Source: Anaerolineales bacterium (GTDB taxonomy: Bacteria; Chloroflexota; Anaerolineae; Anaerolineales; Anaerolineaceae). Taken from it: a stretch of 15,024 nt of DNA. The DNA is taken from positions 1 to 15,024 of the forward strand of contig JAGVAB010000055.1 of NCBI GenBank assembly GCA_020060485.1. Reading direction: 5' to 3'. A model generated the notes under the pieces. The model was not told the origin of the DNA and did not search any database. It saw nothing but the letters and a program-made list of their open reading frames with translations. This document shows, one piece after another, positions 1 through 6,571 of this stretch. Made by a program: the position numbers and the translations under genes. How positions within the stretch are numbered: position 1 is the stretch's first letter; every line of letters starts with the position of its first letter.

Positions 1-57
1 GACAAGCTCGGTCAACGGTTTAATTAGCCAACAGGTCTGTCGATCATCCTGCAATCC

Positions 58-85
58 CTTCTTCCCCCAGAACTGGGGGAAGAAG
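58..85. repeat. Perfect 13-bp inverted repeat downstream of the KAP-FGE gene
   Basis: The arms 58-70 (CTTCTTCCCCCAG) and 73-85 are exact reverse complements with a 2-nt centre, so the site is almost a perfect palindrome. It lies about 80 nt past the stop codon of the KAP-FGE gene. No T-run follows on either strand, so it is not a textbook intrinsic terminator. It could be a 3'-end stabilising hairpin, a protein site or a REP-like palindrome. Confidence 0.7.
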
Positions 86-107
86 CTGGAAGATGGGGGT
101 AATTTTT

Positions 108-128
108 CGCGCCCGCTTCGCGGGCGCG
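108..128. repeat. Perfect 9-bp GC hairpin with GAA/TTC triloop
   Basis: Arms 108-116 (CGCGCCCGC) and 120-128 pair perfectly around TTC. On the minus strand the centre reads GCGAAGC, a sequence known to form an unusually stable DNA mini-hairpin. It starts 37 nt after the stop codon of the KAP-FGE gene. An A-run, not a T-run, follows on the minus strand, so termination there is doubtful. A hairpin just downstream of the coding end is also expected at diversity-generating retroelement targets. Confidence 0.7.
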
Positions 129-129
129 G

Positions 130-158
130 CAGAAAGCAGAAAACAGAAAAACAGAAAA
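130..158. repeat. Short near-tandem CAGAAAA repeat (TTTTCTG on the minus strand)
   Basis: CAGAAAG at 130-136 is followed by CAGAAAA at 137-143, 144-150 and 152-158, a period of 7-8 nt. On the sense (minus) strand this gives a U-rich tract between the stop codon of the KAP-FGE gene and the GC hairpin. Its role is unknown. It could be a simple low-complexity tract. Confidence 0.6.
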
Positions 159-165
159 CAACTGC

Positions 166-2739
166 TTAATGGGGGAGGGCAAACACCGCGAGGCGGAAGC
201 CGAAGTAGTTGCCCCCGTAGAGCGGGCTGCCGTCGTAGTTGCGGTAGGCGACGCGCGCGACCCTGAAATAGCCGTCCCACGACCCGCCGCGCAAAGCCAG
301 CCCATTGTGCTGCTCATCCCAAAAGTTCGCCTGCCACTCCCACACATTGCCGCTCAGGTCCATCACGCCATGCGGCTGGCTCGCGCCCTGCGGGTACATC
401 CACACCGGCGTGGTGCGCCCTATCCCGCTTTCTTCCGTATTGGCATGGCGCATAATCTCCTTCTGCGGGTCTTTCAATTGTCCCCAGGGATAGCGCTCGC
501 CTTCCTCGCCGCCCGCCGCCTGCACCCACTCCCCTTCCGTCGGCAGGCGCACCGATTTTGGTTTTTTAAGGCTCTTTCTCTCTTCCAGTTCCTCCCAATA
601 CGTTAACACCCATTTACAGTAGGCATTCGCTTCATACCAACTCACTCCCACCACCGGCGCACACGACCGTAGGCCGCCAAACTGGCGATCATGCCAGAAC
701 CGCGGCAGCAGCACACCATTTTTTACCGTGTATTCAGAATTCGCCTTCGCTTTCTGCCGCCAGTCCCAACCCTCATCGCCAAAGGTTTCCCCTTGCATCA
801 GGCCGCTGTTTTCATCATATTTTGGAAAATCACACCAAAAATCCTGAAAGGCGAAATTTTCCGGTTTAAGGAAACGGCTGAACTGCGCATTCGTCACCGG
901 ATATTTCCCAATAAAGAACTGCGGATGATTTGCATCAGGGATGGGCACAAAATCATACAAATCATCTGGCATGTAGCCCAGTTGATCCGCAGCATCTGCA
1001 CAGGCAGCCCGTTTTGGCGGGGCCTGGGGATCGCTGCTCGCCGCAATCACCAGGGTATTCACCGCGCCTTTATGCAACGGGCCATCCGTTTCTTTTTCCT
1101 GCCCATCAATGCGGGAAAGAGCATCCTGAATAATGGCAGCATCACCAGACAGCAGCATCTCGTTCAAATCCGTGGGAAGCCCGGCCAGCAGCTCGTCGTC
1201 AACCGTGTCTGCCGTGCCCGCCAGCGTGAAATAAACCTTCATCTGGGCCTGATTGAGCCCCAAAAAGCGCGTGCGCTGCCCCGCTTCATCAAAACCCTCT
1301 TTCGGGAAAGTGAGCAGTTCTGCCAGCAGCACATATTTACTGCGGTTATTCAGATATTCACCCAATATGCCGCCCTGCTTTTGGGGTTCTCCGCGTTTTT
1401 CTTCATCTGAGGCTTCCCCTTCGCCGGCTTTTTGAACCTGCTTGCGCATCGGGGCTGCCTGCCCGGTAAGCATCTCCTGCTCGGTAAAGGGTTGTTTGCC
1501 ATATTCCTCCTCTAACCGTTGAATGAGGGTGGAATACTGCCGCCACAGGGCATACAACTCCGGCCACTGGCTCTGGATGAGCACCGTTTTGGCCAGCAGC
1601 GGCCAGGACAAGTCTTCTTTCTTGATCAGACCGCGGTTCTCCTGCTCCTCGGCAATGCTGCGCAGCAGGTTAAACACATTCAGGGCGCGCTTCACCTGGC
1701 GCGGGTTGGGCAGCAAGCCGCGGGCAAACACCTGGCATGTCGTTTTATCCAGTTTCTGCTGTCTTTCAAGGTGTTTCTGAAGTTCCCCGATAAAACTTTC
1801 GCGTCCACTTGCATCCAGCGTGGGCAGGTTGAAAGGCAATTGAATGATCTTCTGCAAATAGGAATCGCCATTGATCGGCAGATCAGGCCGCTCCTTGCCG
1901 TCGTCGTGCAGGTAGGTGCCGTAGTGGCTTTCAATCCCCCGGCGCACAATTTCGCGGTCCATGCCCAGCACAAACACGGTCTGCGGCACGTGCAGAAAGA
2001 GCTTGATCGCTTCGAGGATCTCGATGGCCTTCTCCGGCAGACAGCGGTCAAGATCGTCCACAAACACCACCAGTCTGCCTTCCGGGCCGAGGATCTTTTT
2101 GATCGCCTGTTCGAATTTGTCCTCAAACTGTTCCATCGAAGTGAGCTGGTTCATGTAATGGGTAGCCGCTTCGCGCTCGATCAGCTCGGCCAATTGTGGC
2201 GTCAGCCCCAGGTCTTTGGCAGCATCCTTCTGGCCTACCAGGTGCAGCGCCAGCCAAAAGGGCAGCTTGACCATTTCTTTTCCGGTCTTTTGCCAGTCCA
2301 CAGACCAGGAAGCTTCCCCTTCCCAGGAGACATTTTGATAAACACTTTTGGTCAGCCGGTCAAGGTACCGGACACCTTCCTGCTGATTTTCATCCGTAAG
2401 GTCGTCTACCGGAATGCGTTCCCCATTTTCCTTGGGATACAGCTCATCAATCACGCGCAGGATGAACGCCCGCCACAGGGCTTCCTGCTTGTCGTATTTC
2501 CAGGCGGTGAACCACACCGGGCAGTATTTCTTCCGCAGGCCTGCCGCGAGGAGATCGCCCTCCAACATATGCAGCAGGCTGGTCTTGCCGCTGCCCCAGG
2601 TGCCGAAAACACCCACAGTGAGGGGGGTGTCGGCGTTGTGGATAATATCCATCAATGCCGGCTTGAAGACTTTGAAATTGAGGCCATCTTCAATTGCCCA
2701 GTGATCGCTTAAGTAAACGCTTTTTGATTTTCCGCCCAT
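166..2739 (-). CDS. KAP-family P-loop NTPase fused to a SUMF1/FGE-like domain
   Basis: 857 residues. The N-terminal half is a KAP-type P-loop NTPase: Walker A GTWGSGKT at residues 46-53, Walker B VVFVDDLDRC at 224-233, and NPRQVKRALNVF at 345-356, typical of the helical lid. The four-helix membrane insert of classical KAP proteins is not evident, so the protein is probably cytoplasmic. A charged linker (about 410-590) leads to a formylglycine-generating-enzyme-like domain (about 597-855) with GKYPVTNAQF, VRLPTEGEW, DLSGNVWEW, LRGGSW and GFRLA. The cysteines of true FGE are absent after RGGSW, so formylglycine synthesis is unlikely and the domain probably binds a ligand. The ATG at 2739 follows AAGGGG at good spacing. 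The last roughly 30 codons are strongly C-ending, unlike the rest, and look like a retroelement variable region. By analogy with NTPase-CLec fusions, sensing or defence is possible, but this is inference. Confidence 0.88.
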   Translation of the reverse strand: MGGKSKSVYLSDHWAIEDGLNFKVFKPALMDIIHNADTPLTVGVFGTWGSGKTSLLHMLEGDLLAAGLRKKYCPVWFTAWKYDKQEALWRAFILRVIDELYPKENGERIPVDDLTDENQQEGVRYLDRLTKSVYQNVSWEGEASWSVDWQKTGKEMVKLPFWLALHLVGQKDAAKDLGLTPQLAELIEREAATHYMNQLTSMEQFEDKFEQAIKKILGPEGRLVVFVDDLDRCLPEKAIEILEAIKLFLHVPQTVFVLGMDREIVRRGIESHYGTYLHDDGKERPDLPINGDSYLQKIIQLPFNLPTLDASGRESFIGELQKHLERQQKLDKTTCQVFARGLLPNPRQVKRALNVFNLLRSIAEEQENRGLIKKEDLSWPLLAKTVLIQSQWPELYALWRQYSTLIQRLEEEYGKQPFTEQEMLTGQAAPMRKQVQKAGEGEASDEEKRGEPQKQGGILGEYLNNRSKYVLLAELLTFPKEGFDEAGQRTRFLGLNQAQMKVYFTLAGTADTVDDELLAGLPTDLNEMLLSGDAAIIQDALSRIDGQEKETDGPLHKGAVNTLVIAASSDPQAPPKRAACADAADQLGYMPDDLYDFVPIPDANHPQFFIGKYPVTNAQFSRFLKPENFAFQDFWCDFPKYDENSGLMQGETFGDEGWDWRQKAKANSEYTVKNGVLLPRFWHDRQFGGLRSCAPVVGVSWYEANAYCKWVLTYWEELEERKSLKKPKSVRLPTEGEWVQAAGGEEGERYPWGQLKDPQKEIMRHANTEESGIGRTTPVWMYPQGASQPHGVMDLSGNVWEWQANFWDEQHNGLALRGGSWDGYFRVARVAYRNYDGSPLYGGNYFGFRLAVFALPH
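190..290 (-). other. Candidate diversity-generating retroelement variable region at the end of the KAP-FGE gene
   Basis: This covers residues about 817-850, from RGGSW to GFRLA. At positions usually diversified in FGE/C-type-lectin-fold targets the codons are GAC, GGC, TTC, GTC, TAC, AAC, AGC and CTC, all derivable from AAC by changing the two adenines. From W821 to R849, 23 of 29 codons end in C. Known FGE-type variable regions sit at this place in the fold. No template repeat or reverse transcriptase is in the window, so the call rests on motif position and codon pattern. The alternative is an ordinary GC-rich SUMF1-like terminus. Confidence 0.35.
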
Positions 2740-2988
2740 CAGCAGCCCCTTCTCGTTTCGTTGCTTTGGTTAGTAGGATTATATCCGAAAGTGAAGGTTG
2801 AAATCGTCCCTGCCCTGCCAGACGTTTCACTCATCCCCATCCGGTCACGAAAATTCGGCACAGGGGATAAGCGGAAATCAAATCACAAAGGCCGCAGGAG
2901 ACAGCAGCCCCAAAACAAAAAAAGCCTCCCGCCGTTTTTTCATTGTACAGTATGATCTATGATTTATAAATTTCATTGTGAGCAGTGT
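2740..2988. other. Intergenic region upstream of the KAP-FGE gene; no convincing gene
   Basis: Together with the decayed tRNA copies to the right, this makes a gene-free stretch of about 390 nt. A 64-codon frame on the plus strand (2761-2955) has no ribosome-binding site and an arbitrary composition, so I do not call it. At 2918-2940 the minus strand reads like the 3' arm and T-run of an intrinsic terminator, but no matching 5' arm is present. A possible promoter for the KAP-FGE gene is listed separately. Confidence 0.6.
2942..2970 (-). promoter_or_regulatory. Possible promoter of the KAP-FGE gene
   Basis: On the minus strand a -35-like TTTATA (2965-2970) and a -10-like TACAAT (2942-2947) are separated by 17 nt. 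The -35 box matches only four of six positions and the site lies about 200 nt before the start codon, so the call is weak. Confidence 0.3.
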
Positions 2989-3064
2989 AGGACTCGAATA
3001 CCATAGCTCGACGCTGCCTGCGACCTTAAGAAAAAACTCCGCTAACGCGGAGTTTGTGGGCGCC
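2989..3064 (-). repeat. Decayed tRNA 3'-half copy A, with terminator copy (76-bp unit)
   Basis: This is the first of two tandem units related to the 3' end of the adjacent tRNA-Val. On the minus strand it keeps AAGGTC, a T-arm-like TTCGAGTCCT and a complete copy of the tRNA terminator, but about 18 nt are inserted inside the T arm and the acceptor end no longer pairs. It repeats unit B at a 76-bp offset and shares the same insertion, so A and B arose from each other after the insertion. It cannot be a functional tRNA. Confidence 0.65.
3031..3055 (-). terminator. Second copy of the tRNA-Val intrinsic terminator
   Basis: A 9-bp stem (3034-3042 with 3047-3055, loop of 4) is followed on the minus strand by a run of six T. 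It is identical in its hairpin to the copy next to tRNA-Val and lies 77 bp further downstream, so any read-through from the tRNA meets a second stop. Confidence 0.75.
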
Positions 3065-3133
3065 AGGACTAGAATACCATAGCTCGATGCTGCCGATGAC
3101 CTTAAAGAAAAAACTCCGCTAACGCGGAGTTTG
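3065..3133 (-). repeat. Decayed tRNA 3'-half copy B, between the two terminators
   Basis: This is the second tandem unit. On the minus strand it reads AAGGTC, an altered T-stem, the same roughly 18-nt insertion as copy A, then TTCTAGTCCT and an acceptor-like GGCGCCC. The T stem does not pair and no 5' half is present, so it is a fragment. The start-to-start offset to the T loop of the intact tRNA-Val is 79 nt. The span includes the first terminator copy. Confidence 0.65.
3108..3132 (-). terminator. Intrinsic terminator of tRNA-Val
   Basis: It begins 2 nt after the tRNA discriminator base. The stem pairs 3111-3119 with 3124-3132 (9 bp, loop of 4) and is followed by six T on the minus strand. 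This is the standard layout for a single tRNA transcript. Confidence 0.88.
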
Positions 3134-3207
3134 TGGGCGGTATAGGACTCGAACCTACGACCTTTGCGATGTCAACGCAACGCTCTAACCAGCTGAGCTA
3201 ACCGCCC
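3134..3207 (-). tRNA. tRNA-Val (anticodon GAC)
   Basis: The minus strand folds into a full cloverleaf: acceptor stem GGGCGGT/ACCGCCC, D stem GCTC/GAGC, anticodon stem TTGCG/CGCAA with loop TTGACAT, variable loop AGGTC, and T stem GTAGG/CCTAT (one G-T pair) with loop TTCGAGT. The anticodon is GAC, which reads the valine codons GUC and GUU. The discriminator is A. The 3' CCA is not encoded (CAA follows), so it must be added after transcription. The gene has its own consensus promoter and terminator and stands alone as a transcript. Confidence 0.97.
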
Positions 3208-3224
3208 AATCCAATGCGACCGAA

Positions 3225-3253
3225 ATTATAATCGTTCCCTTTTGTTTTGACAA
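3225..3253 (-). promoter_or_regulatory. Promoter of tRNA-Val
   Basis: On the minus strand, TTGTCA (3248-3253) and a perfect TATAAT (3225-3230) are exactly 17 nt apart, and the -10 box ends 17 nt before the first tRNA base. This is a strong sigma-70-type promoter, as expected for a stable RNA. Confidence 0.78.
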
Positions 3254-3278
3254 TGGTAGTACCCAAATTGTCGGGCGT

Positions 3279-3788
3279 TTAGCGCAGCAGCATATCAGCC
3301 CACACCCGTCCGCCAAACACCGGCCGGCCGCTGTCCTTCTCAAAGATCTGATAATTCACCCAATCATTGGCCGCCGCCTGTCGCCCGGTGCAATACAGAC
3401 GATTGGGGTACGCCGCCAGCACCGTGCAGGTATATTCATGATTGCCGGCCTCGGCATAATACTCCCCTTCGACTGGTTCTTTCAGTTCCACCGCGATCAG
3501 AAAACGAAACCCTGCCAGCGGTCCAGCGGTGTAAAACACAGCCTGTGACCAGTCAACCTGAAAGGTGGCTGTGGGCGTGGGTGTCACAGTCGGCGTCTCA
3601 CTGGGCACGGGTGTCTCCGTGGGCGTGCGCGTCACTGTGGGGGTGTTGGTAGCCGTCGGGCGCGGGGTAGCCGTTACCGGCAGTGGTGTGGCGGTGGGCG
3701 CAGGCTCTTTTGGGCCGCACGCGGCAAGCATCAGCGCCAGGCAGATTGCCAGAATGGTCAGGTTGGTTTTAGGGCTTCCCAGGGTCAT
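3279..3788 (-). CDS. Small Thr-Pro-linker lipoprotein of unknown function
   Basis: 169 residues. A hydrophobic signal segment ends in the lipobox LAAC with Cys24, so the protein is probably a lipidated, surface-anchored protein. Residues about 29-76 are a Thr/Pro repeat linker of the kind common in Chloroflexota exported proteins. The C-terminal domain (about 77-169) is compact, with two cysteines (121 and 133) that could form a disulfide, and I recognise no family in it. The ATG at 3788 is preceded by AGGTG and, about 25 nt upstream, by a TATAAT box, which suggests separate transcription from the two lipoprotein genes to its right. The repetitive DNA in the linker only reflects the Thr-Pro codons. 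Possibly a cell-wall or surface-binding accessory; no enzymatic motif is visible. Confidence 0.85.
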   Translation of the reverse strand: MTLGSPKTNLTILAICLALMLAACGPKEPAPTATPLPVTATPRPTATNTPTVTRTPTETPVPSETPTVTPTPTATFQVDWSQAVFYTAGPLAGFRFLIAVELKEPVEGEYYAEAGNHEYTCTVLAAYPNRLYCTGRQAAANDWVNYQIFEKDSGRPVFGGRVWADMLLR

Positions 3789-3816
3789 GATTCACCTATC
3801 AGCATCTTTCTGTCCC

Positions 3817-3822
3817 ATTATA
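3817..3822 (-). promoter_or_regulatory. -10 box of the small lipoprotein gene
   Basis: A perfect TATAAT lies on the minus strand about 28 nt before the ATG at 3788. No good -35 hexamer is present at 16-18 nt, so strength is uncertain and an activator may be needed. Confidence 0.45.
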
Positions 3823-3911
3823 TCTTGTTTGCCGCAGGCGGTGGTCACTTTGGGAGTTTCGGTCAAAGAGCTGATCATGCATCCATAATCCATACCGGGA
3901 TCAGGCAGCGC

Positions 3912-4823
3912 TTAATAGATTTTCCACAACTCAACATTGGTCATCTGGCAATTGATGCCGTTGGGCGAAAAAGAATTAATGGCATATCCCACTTGACCGC
4001 TGGACAGATAGGTGTCCTTGAAGGAGACCACTTCCTCGCCATTGACATAAAAGGTCATCTTCTGGGCATCCACCACCAGCATGATCTCGGCCTGTCCGGC
4101 AGACACCCCCAGCGATTTTGAATACTTGCCACCCTTCATCTCGATCACTTTGCCGCCCCGCGAACGGTAAGTATGCACGATGCCCTCGGTGGACAGAACA
4201 GTGAGGTGATAATCATCCAACGCCAGACCGGAATACAGAAAGCCGCACCCGGAAGCAGAAGCTCTGGCATCTCCCCGCCAGCTCACCTGTGCCCGCAGAA
4301 CAAAATCGCTGGCCTGCTGATTGGCCCGCCACCATTCATGGGTCTGATTTTTGTAAACCGAATTGTTGAAATCATCCAGCTTGTAATACTGGCCTTCTAC
4401 CATGCTGATTCTGCGGCCGTCGTACAACTCCTGGATCAAGGCAGCCATTGCAGCCTCTCCAGTTCCGGAACTGTCTGCTTCTGGAACAGCCAGCTGCCCA
4501 GAGGCGGGTGGTTCATCCACCGTGCTTTGCGCATTCTCTGCCAATGCGGCGGCAATCTCGGTAGCCAGGGCAATTGCCTCCTGGTGCATTTCGGTAGCCT
4601 GCTGCACGGCCATCGTCAAACGCACCTGGGCATCCACTGTGGCCTGCAAGTCAATCTGCGGCTGGGCAGGCGCCGCAGGCTGCTGGGCAGCCTTGGTTTC
4701 AGCAATTCCGGCTGCCATGGTGGCCTGCAGATCAGCAGTCGGTACTGCCGCCGCGCCCGGGGCGCAAGCCAGCACAAGCATCAACATTGCCGCCAAACCA
4801 CTCACTTTCATTGCTTTCTTCAT
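3912..4823 (-). CDS. Lipoprotein with alanine/glutamine-rich helical repeats and a ConA-like C-terminal domain (paralogue 2)
   Basis: 303 residues. The signal peptide ends in LVLAC, with Cys20 as the lipidation site. Residues about 29-100 carry the helical motif TADLQATMAAGIA and then IDLQATVDAQV, a signature I associate with Anaerolineae lipoproteins; this region may form a coiled stalk. The domain from about 150 to the end has alternating beta-strand patterns, including FYVNGEEVVSFKD and GQVGYAINSF, resembling concanavalin A/DUF1080-like jelly rolls that bind or cleave carbohydrates. I see no catalytic signature. It is a tandem paralogue of the gene ending at 4852, with the same length and the same cysteine position, and lies 28 nt downstream, so the two are probably co-transcribed. 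The ATG at 4823 is preceded by AAGGGG. Confidence 0.87.
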   Translation of the reverse strand: MKKAMKVSGLAAMLMLVLACAPGAAAVPTADLQATMAAGIAETKAAQQPAAPAQPQIDLQATVDAQVRLTMAVQQATEMHQEAIALATEIAAALAENAQSTVDEPPASGQLAVPEADSSGTGEAAMAALIQELYDGRRISMVEGQYYKLDDFNNSVYKNQTHEWWRANQQASDFVLRAQVSWRGDARASASGCGFLYSGLALDDYHLTVLSTEGIVHTYRSRGGKVIEMKGGKYSKSLGVSAGQAEIMLVVDAQKMTFYVNGEEVVSFKDTYLSSGQVGYAINSFSPNGINCQMTNVELWKIY

Positions 4824-4851
4824 CTTCCCACCCCTTGACTTTCTTTATGAA

Positions 4852-5763
4852 CTACTGCAATTCCCAAATGCCCACGTTTTCCATCATACAATGCATTCCT
4901 TCCAGTGAACCCCCTGGATGGATTGCCATACCGATCCGGCCTGTGCCAATGTAAGGGTCCTTGAAACGTACCACTTCCATGCCATTGATGAAGACCGTGT
5001 ATAACTTTTCCTCAACCACAATAATCATCTCTGCTTCTCCGGATGTACTTCCCAAACCACCGGGATATTTGCCGCCCTTCATTTCGATAGGGTCACTGCT
5101 GCCGCGTTTGCGGAATGTGTGCACTGTGCCTTCCAGATCCAGAAAAGTGGAATACCAACTGTTGTCATTGGAATATGCCCAGATGAACCCGCAGCCTGTT
5201 TTCACCGGGTCGGCGCCGCCGGGGGCGCGCCAGCTGAGATCGGCCCGCACAATAAAATTGCCGTACTGCTGCTTGTCGGTATCCCACCAGGCAAACTCAC
5301 GCGGGTGGGAATAGCGTTCATCGAAGGAGCCCACATGGTGATACAAACCCTCTGCCGACCAGAGATTGGCTTTGGTCTTCAAACTTTGCACCAGGTCATA
5401 CATCGATTGGGCCTGCTGGGTGGCAGCCGCGTCACCAGAGGTTTCCGGCATGGTTTGTTCAGGAAGTCCTGGTTGCGTTGGCAGGGCAGCGGCCAGTGCC
5501 GCATTGGTAGCTTCGATGGCCGCGTTCTGGGCGGCAGCCTGCTGGGCTGCCAGAGTGGCCTGCACCTGGGCGTCAACCGTGGCCTGCACATCCACCGGCG
5601 GGTTGGTTGGCTGGGTATCTTGCTGGGCAGCTTTTGTCAGAGCAATACCCGCCGCCATCGTAGCTTGCAAGTCCGCCGTAGGGGTTGCCACACTACCCGG
5701 CCCGCAGGCCAGCACCATCAACACCAATATCACGATCATTGAAACCTGGACTCTTCTCTTCAT
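4852..5763 (-). CDS. Lipoprotein with alanine/glutamine-rich helical repeats and a ConA-like C-terminal domain (paralogue 1)
   Basis: 303 residues from the ATG at 5763, which follows AGGAGG at 6 nt; a longer frame reaching 5802 would put 13 residues before the signal peptide and is less likely. The signal ends in LMVLAC with Cys20. TADLQATMAAGIA and VDVQATVDAQVQAT repeats follow (about residues 29-90), then a ConA-like beta domain (about 150-303) with VFINGMEVVRFKD and GRIGMAIHPG. It parallels its downstream neighbour feature by feature, so the pair comes from gene duplication; the sequences have diverged widely outside the motifs. The nadD stop lies 75 nt upstream with no clear terminator, so transcription from nadD may continue here. 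A likely role is envelope-anchored carbohydrate or polymer binding, but this is inferred from the fold only. Confidence 0.87.
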   Translation of the reverse strand: MKRRVQVSMIVILVLMVLACGPGSVATPTADLQATMAAGIALTKAAQQDTQPTNPPVDVQATVDAQVQATLAAQQAAAQNAAIEATNAALAAALPTQPGLPEQTMPETSGDAAATQQAQSMYDLVQSLKTKANLWSAEGLYHHVGSFDERYSHPREFAWWDTDKQQYGNFIVRADLSWRAPGGADPVKTGCGFIWAYSNDNSWYSTFLDLEGTVHTFRKRGSSDPIEMKGGKYPGGLGSTSGEAEMIIVVEEKLYTVFINGMEVVRFKDPYIGTGRIGMAIHPGGSLEGMHCMMENVGIWELQ

Positions 5764-5838
5764 CCCAACCTCCTGAATTGTCCCTGCAAATTGGATCGCC
5801 AAGTGAATAACTGACCAACCGGACGGGCTGCTCTCCGG

Positions 5839-6465
5839 TCACAAATAATAGCTGCGGGATTGGATCATCTCATATACTGCGGGCAGCAAGTAATAGCGGA
5901 ATGCCTGCCCGCTGCGAATACGCTGCCGTATCTGGCTGGAAGAGATTTCCAGCAGCGGCGCTTCAATGAACGCCACCTTCTGCCGGACACCAGGCAGCGC
6001 ATTCTCCAAAGCCTCCAGATCGGCATGCTTACCTGGACGGCGCATCACACCCAATCCGGCCAATTCTGCCACCAGCACCTGCGGCTGATACCAAATCGGA
6101 AGATCAAAAAGTGAATCCTCGCCAATCAAGTAGATCAGATCAGCATCCGGAAAATCGGCCCGCAACAGGCGCATGGTGTCCACTGCGTAATGCGGACCCT
6201 CCCGGTCGATATCCACTGTTGACAGTTGAAACGCCGGCTCATTTTGCAGCGCTGCCTGCACCAGAGCCAGTCGTTGCGCCACCGGACTGACTGCCTGACT
6301 TCGTTTGTGGGGTGGGATGGAGGTCAATACCCACAATATTTTTTCCAGACCAAGCTGGGATTGCGCCTCAGCTGCCAGGATCATGTGGCCGATATGCGGG
6401 GGGTCAAAACTTCCACCAAATACACCCATCCGCCTGCGGCCTGCTTCATTGTTTTCTTTCATCAT
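5839..6465 (-). CDS. nadD: Nicotinate-nucleotide adenylyltransferase
   Basis: 208 residues from the ATG at 6465. The enzyme transfers AMP from ATP to nicotinate mononucleotide to give deamido-NAD in the NAD pathway. The nucleotidyltransferase motif GGSFDPPHIGH (residues 17-27), the PPHK turn (51-54) and ISSSQIRQR (174-182) are all intact, and the length fits the family. A further upstream frame (to 6504) lacks a ribosome-binding site, whereas AGGAAGG precedes the chosen ATG; an ATG directly after it (6462) is equally possible. In many bacteria nadD follows obg. Here a strong terminator and a dispersed repeat separate them, and an extended -10 promoter lies just upstream, so it is probably expressed on its own. 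Confidence 0.95.
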   Translation of the reverse strand: MMKENNEAGRRRMGVFGGSFDPPHIGHMILAAEAQSQLGLEKILWVLTSIPPHKRSQAVSPVAQRLALVQAALQNEPAFQLSTVDIDREGPHYAVDTMRLLRADFPDADLIYLIGEDSLFDLPIWYQPQVLVAELAGLGVMRRPGKHADLEALENALPGVRQKVAFIEAPLLEISSSQIRQRIRSGQAFRYYLLPAVYEMIQSRSYYL

Positions 6466-6487
6466 GTGCGCATCCCTTCCTGTTGTT

Positions 6488-6517
6488 AGCATACCACAAC
6501 CCACCCGGCAGATGCAA
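6488..6517 (-). promoter_or_regulatory. Putative nadD promoter
   Basis: On the minus strand TTGCAT (6512-6517), an 18-nt spacer and TATGCT (6488-6493) preceded by TGG form an extended -10 promoter. The start codon would lie about 22 nt downstream of the box. The -35 match is poor, but obg is cut off by a terminator, so a promoter in this gap is needed. Confidence 0.42.
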
Positions 6518-6571
6518 TCGGCGAAAGTAACTTTTTATTTTGAGGAACTACGACGGTGCAAGGACTGCAAT

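Noticed and set aside
169..2712. Long plus-strand open frames (such as 1519-2712 and 691-1410) opposite the KAP-FGE gene
   Set aside because: They mirror the minus-strand gene, have no ribosome-binding sites or recognisable motifs, and the minus-strand protein has clear conserved domains.
2918..2940. GGCGGGAGGC followed by seven T on the minus strand, like an intrinsic terminator
   Set aside because: The matching 5' arm is missing, so no hairpin forms. It may be an eroded terminator but cannot be shown.
2761..2955. 64-codon plus-strand frame upstream of the KAP-FGE gene
   Set aside because: No binding site, random-looking composition, and it overlaps the likely promoter of the minus-strand gene.
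2989..3144. Possible CRISPR-like or short tandem array
   Set aside because: Only two units plus a tRNA; the repeated parts are tRNA 3' ends and terminators, with no spacer structure.
3565..3740. Repetitive GTGGGCGTG-like DNA
   Set aside because: It is explained by Thr and Pro codons of the lipoprotein linker in the minus-strand gene.
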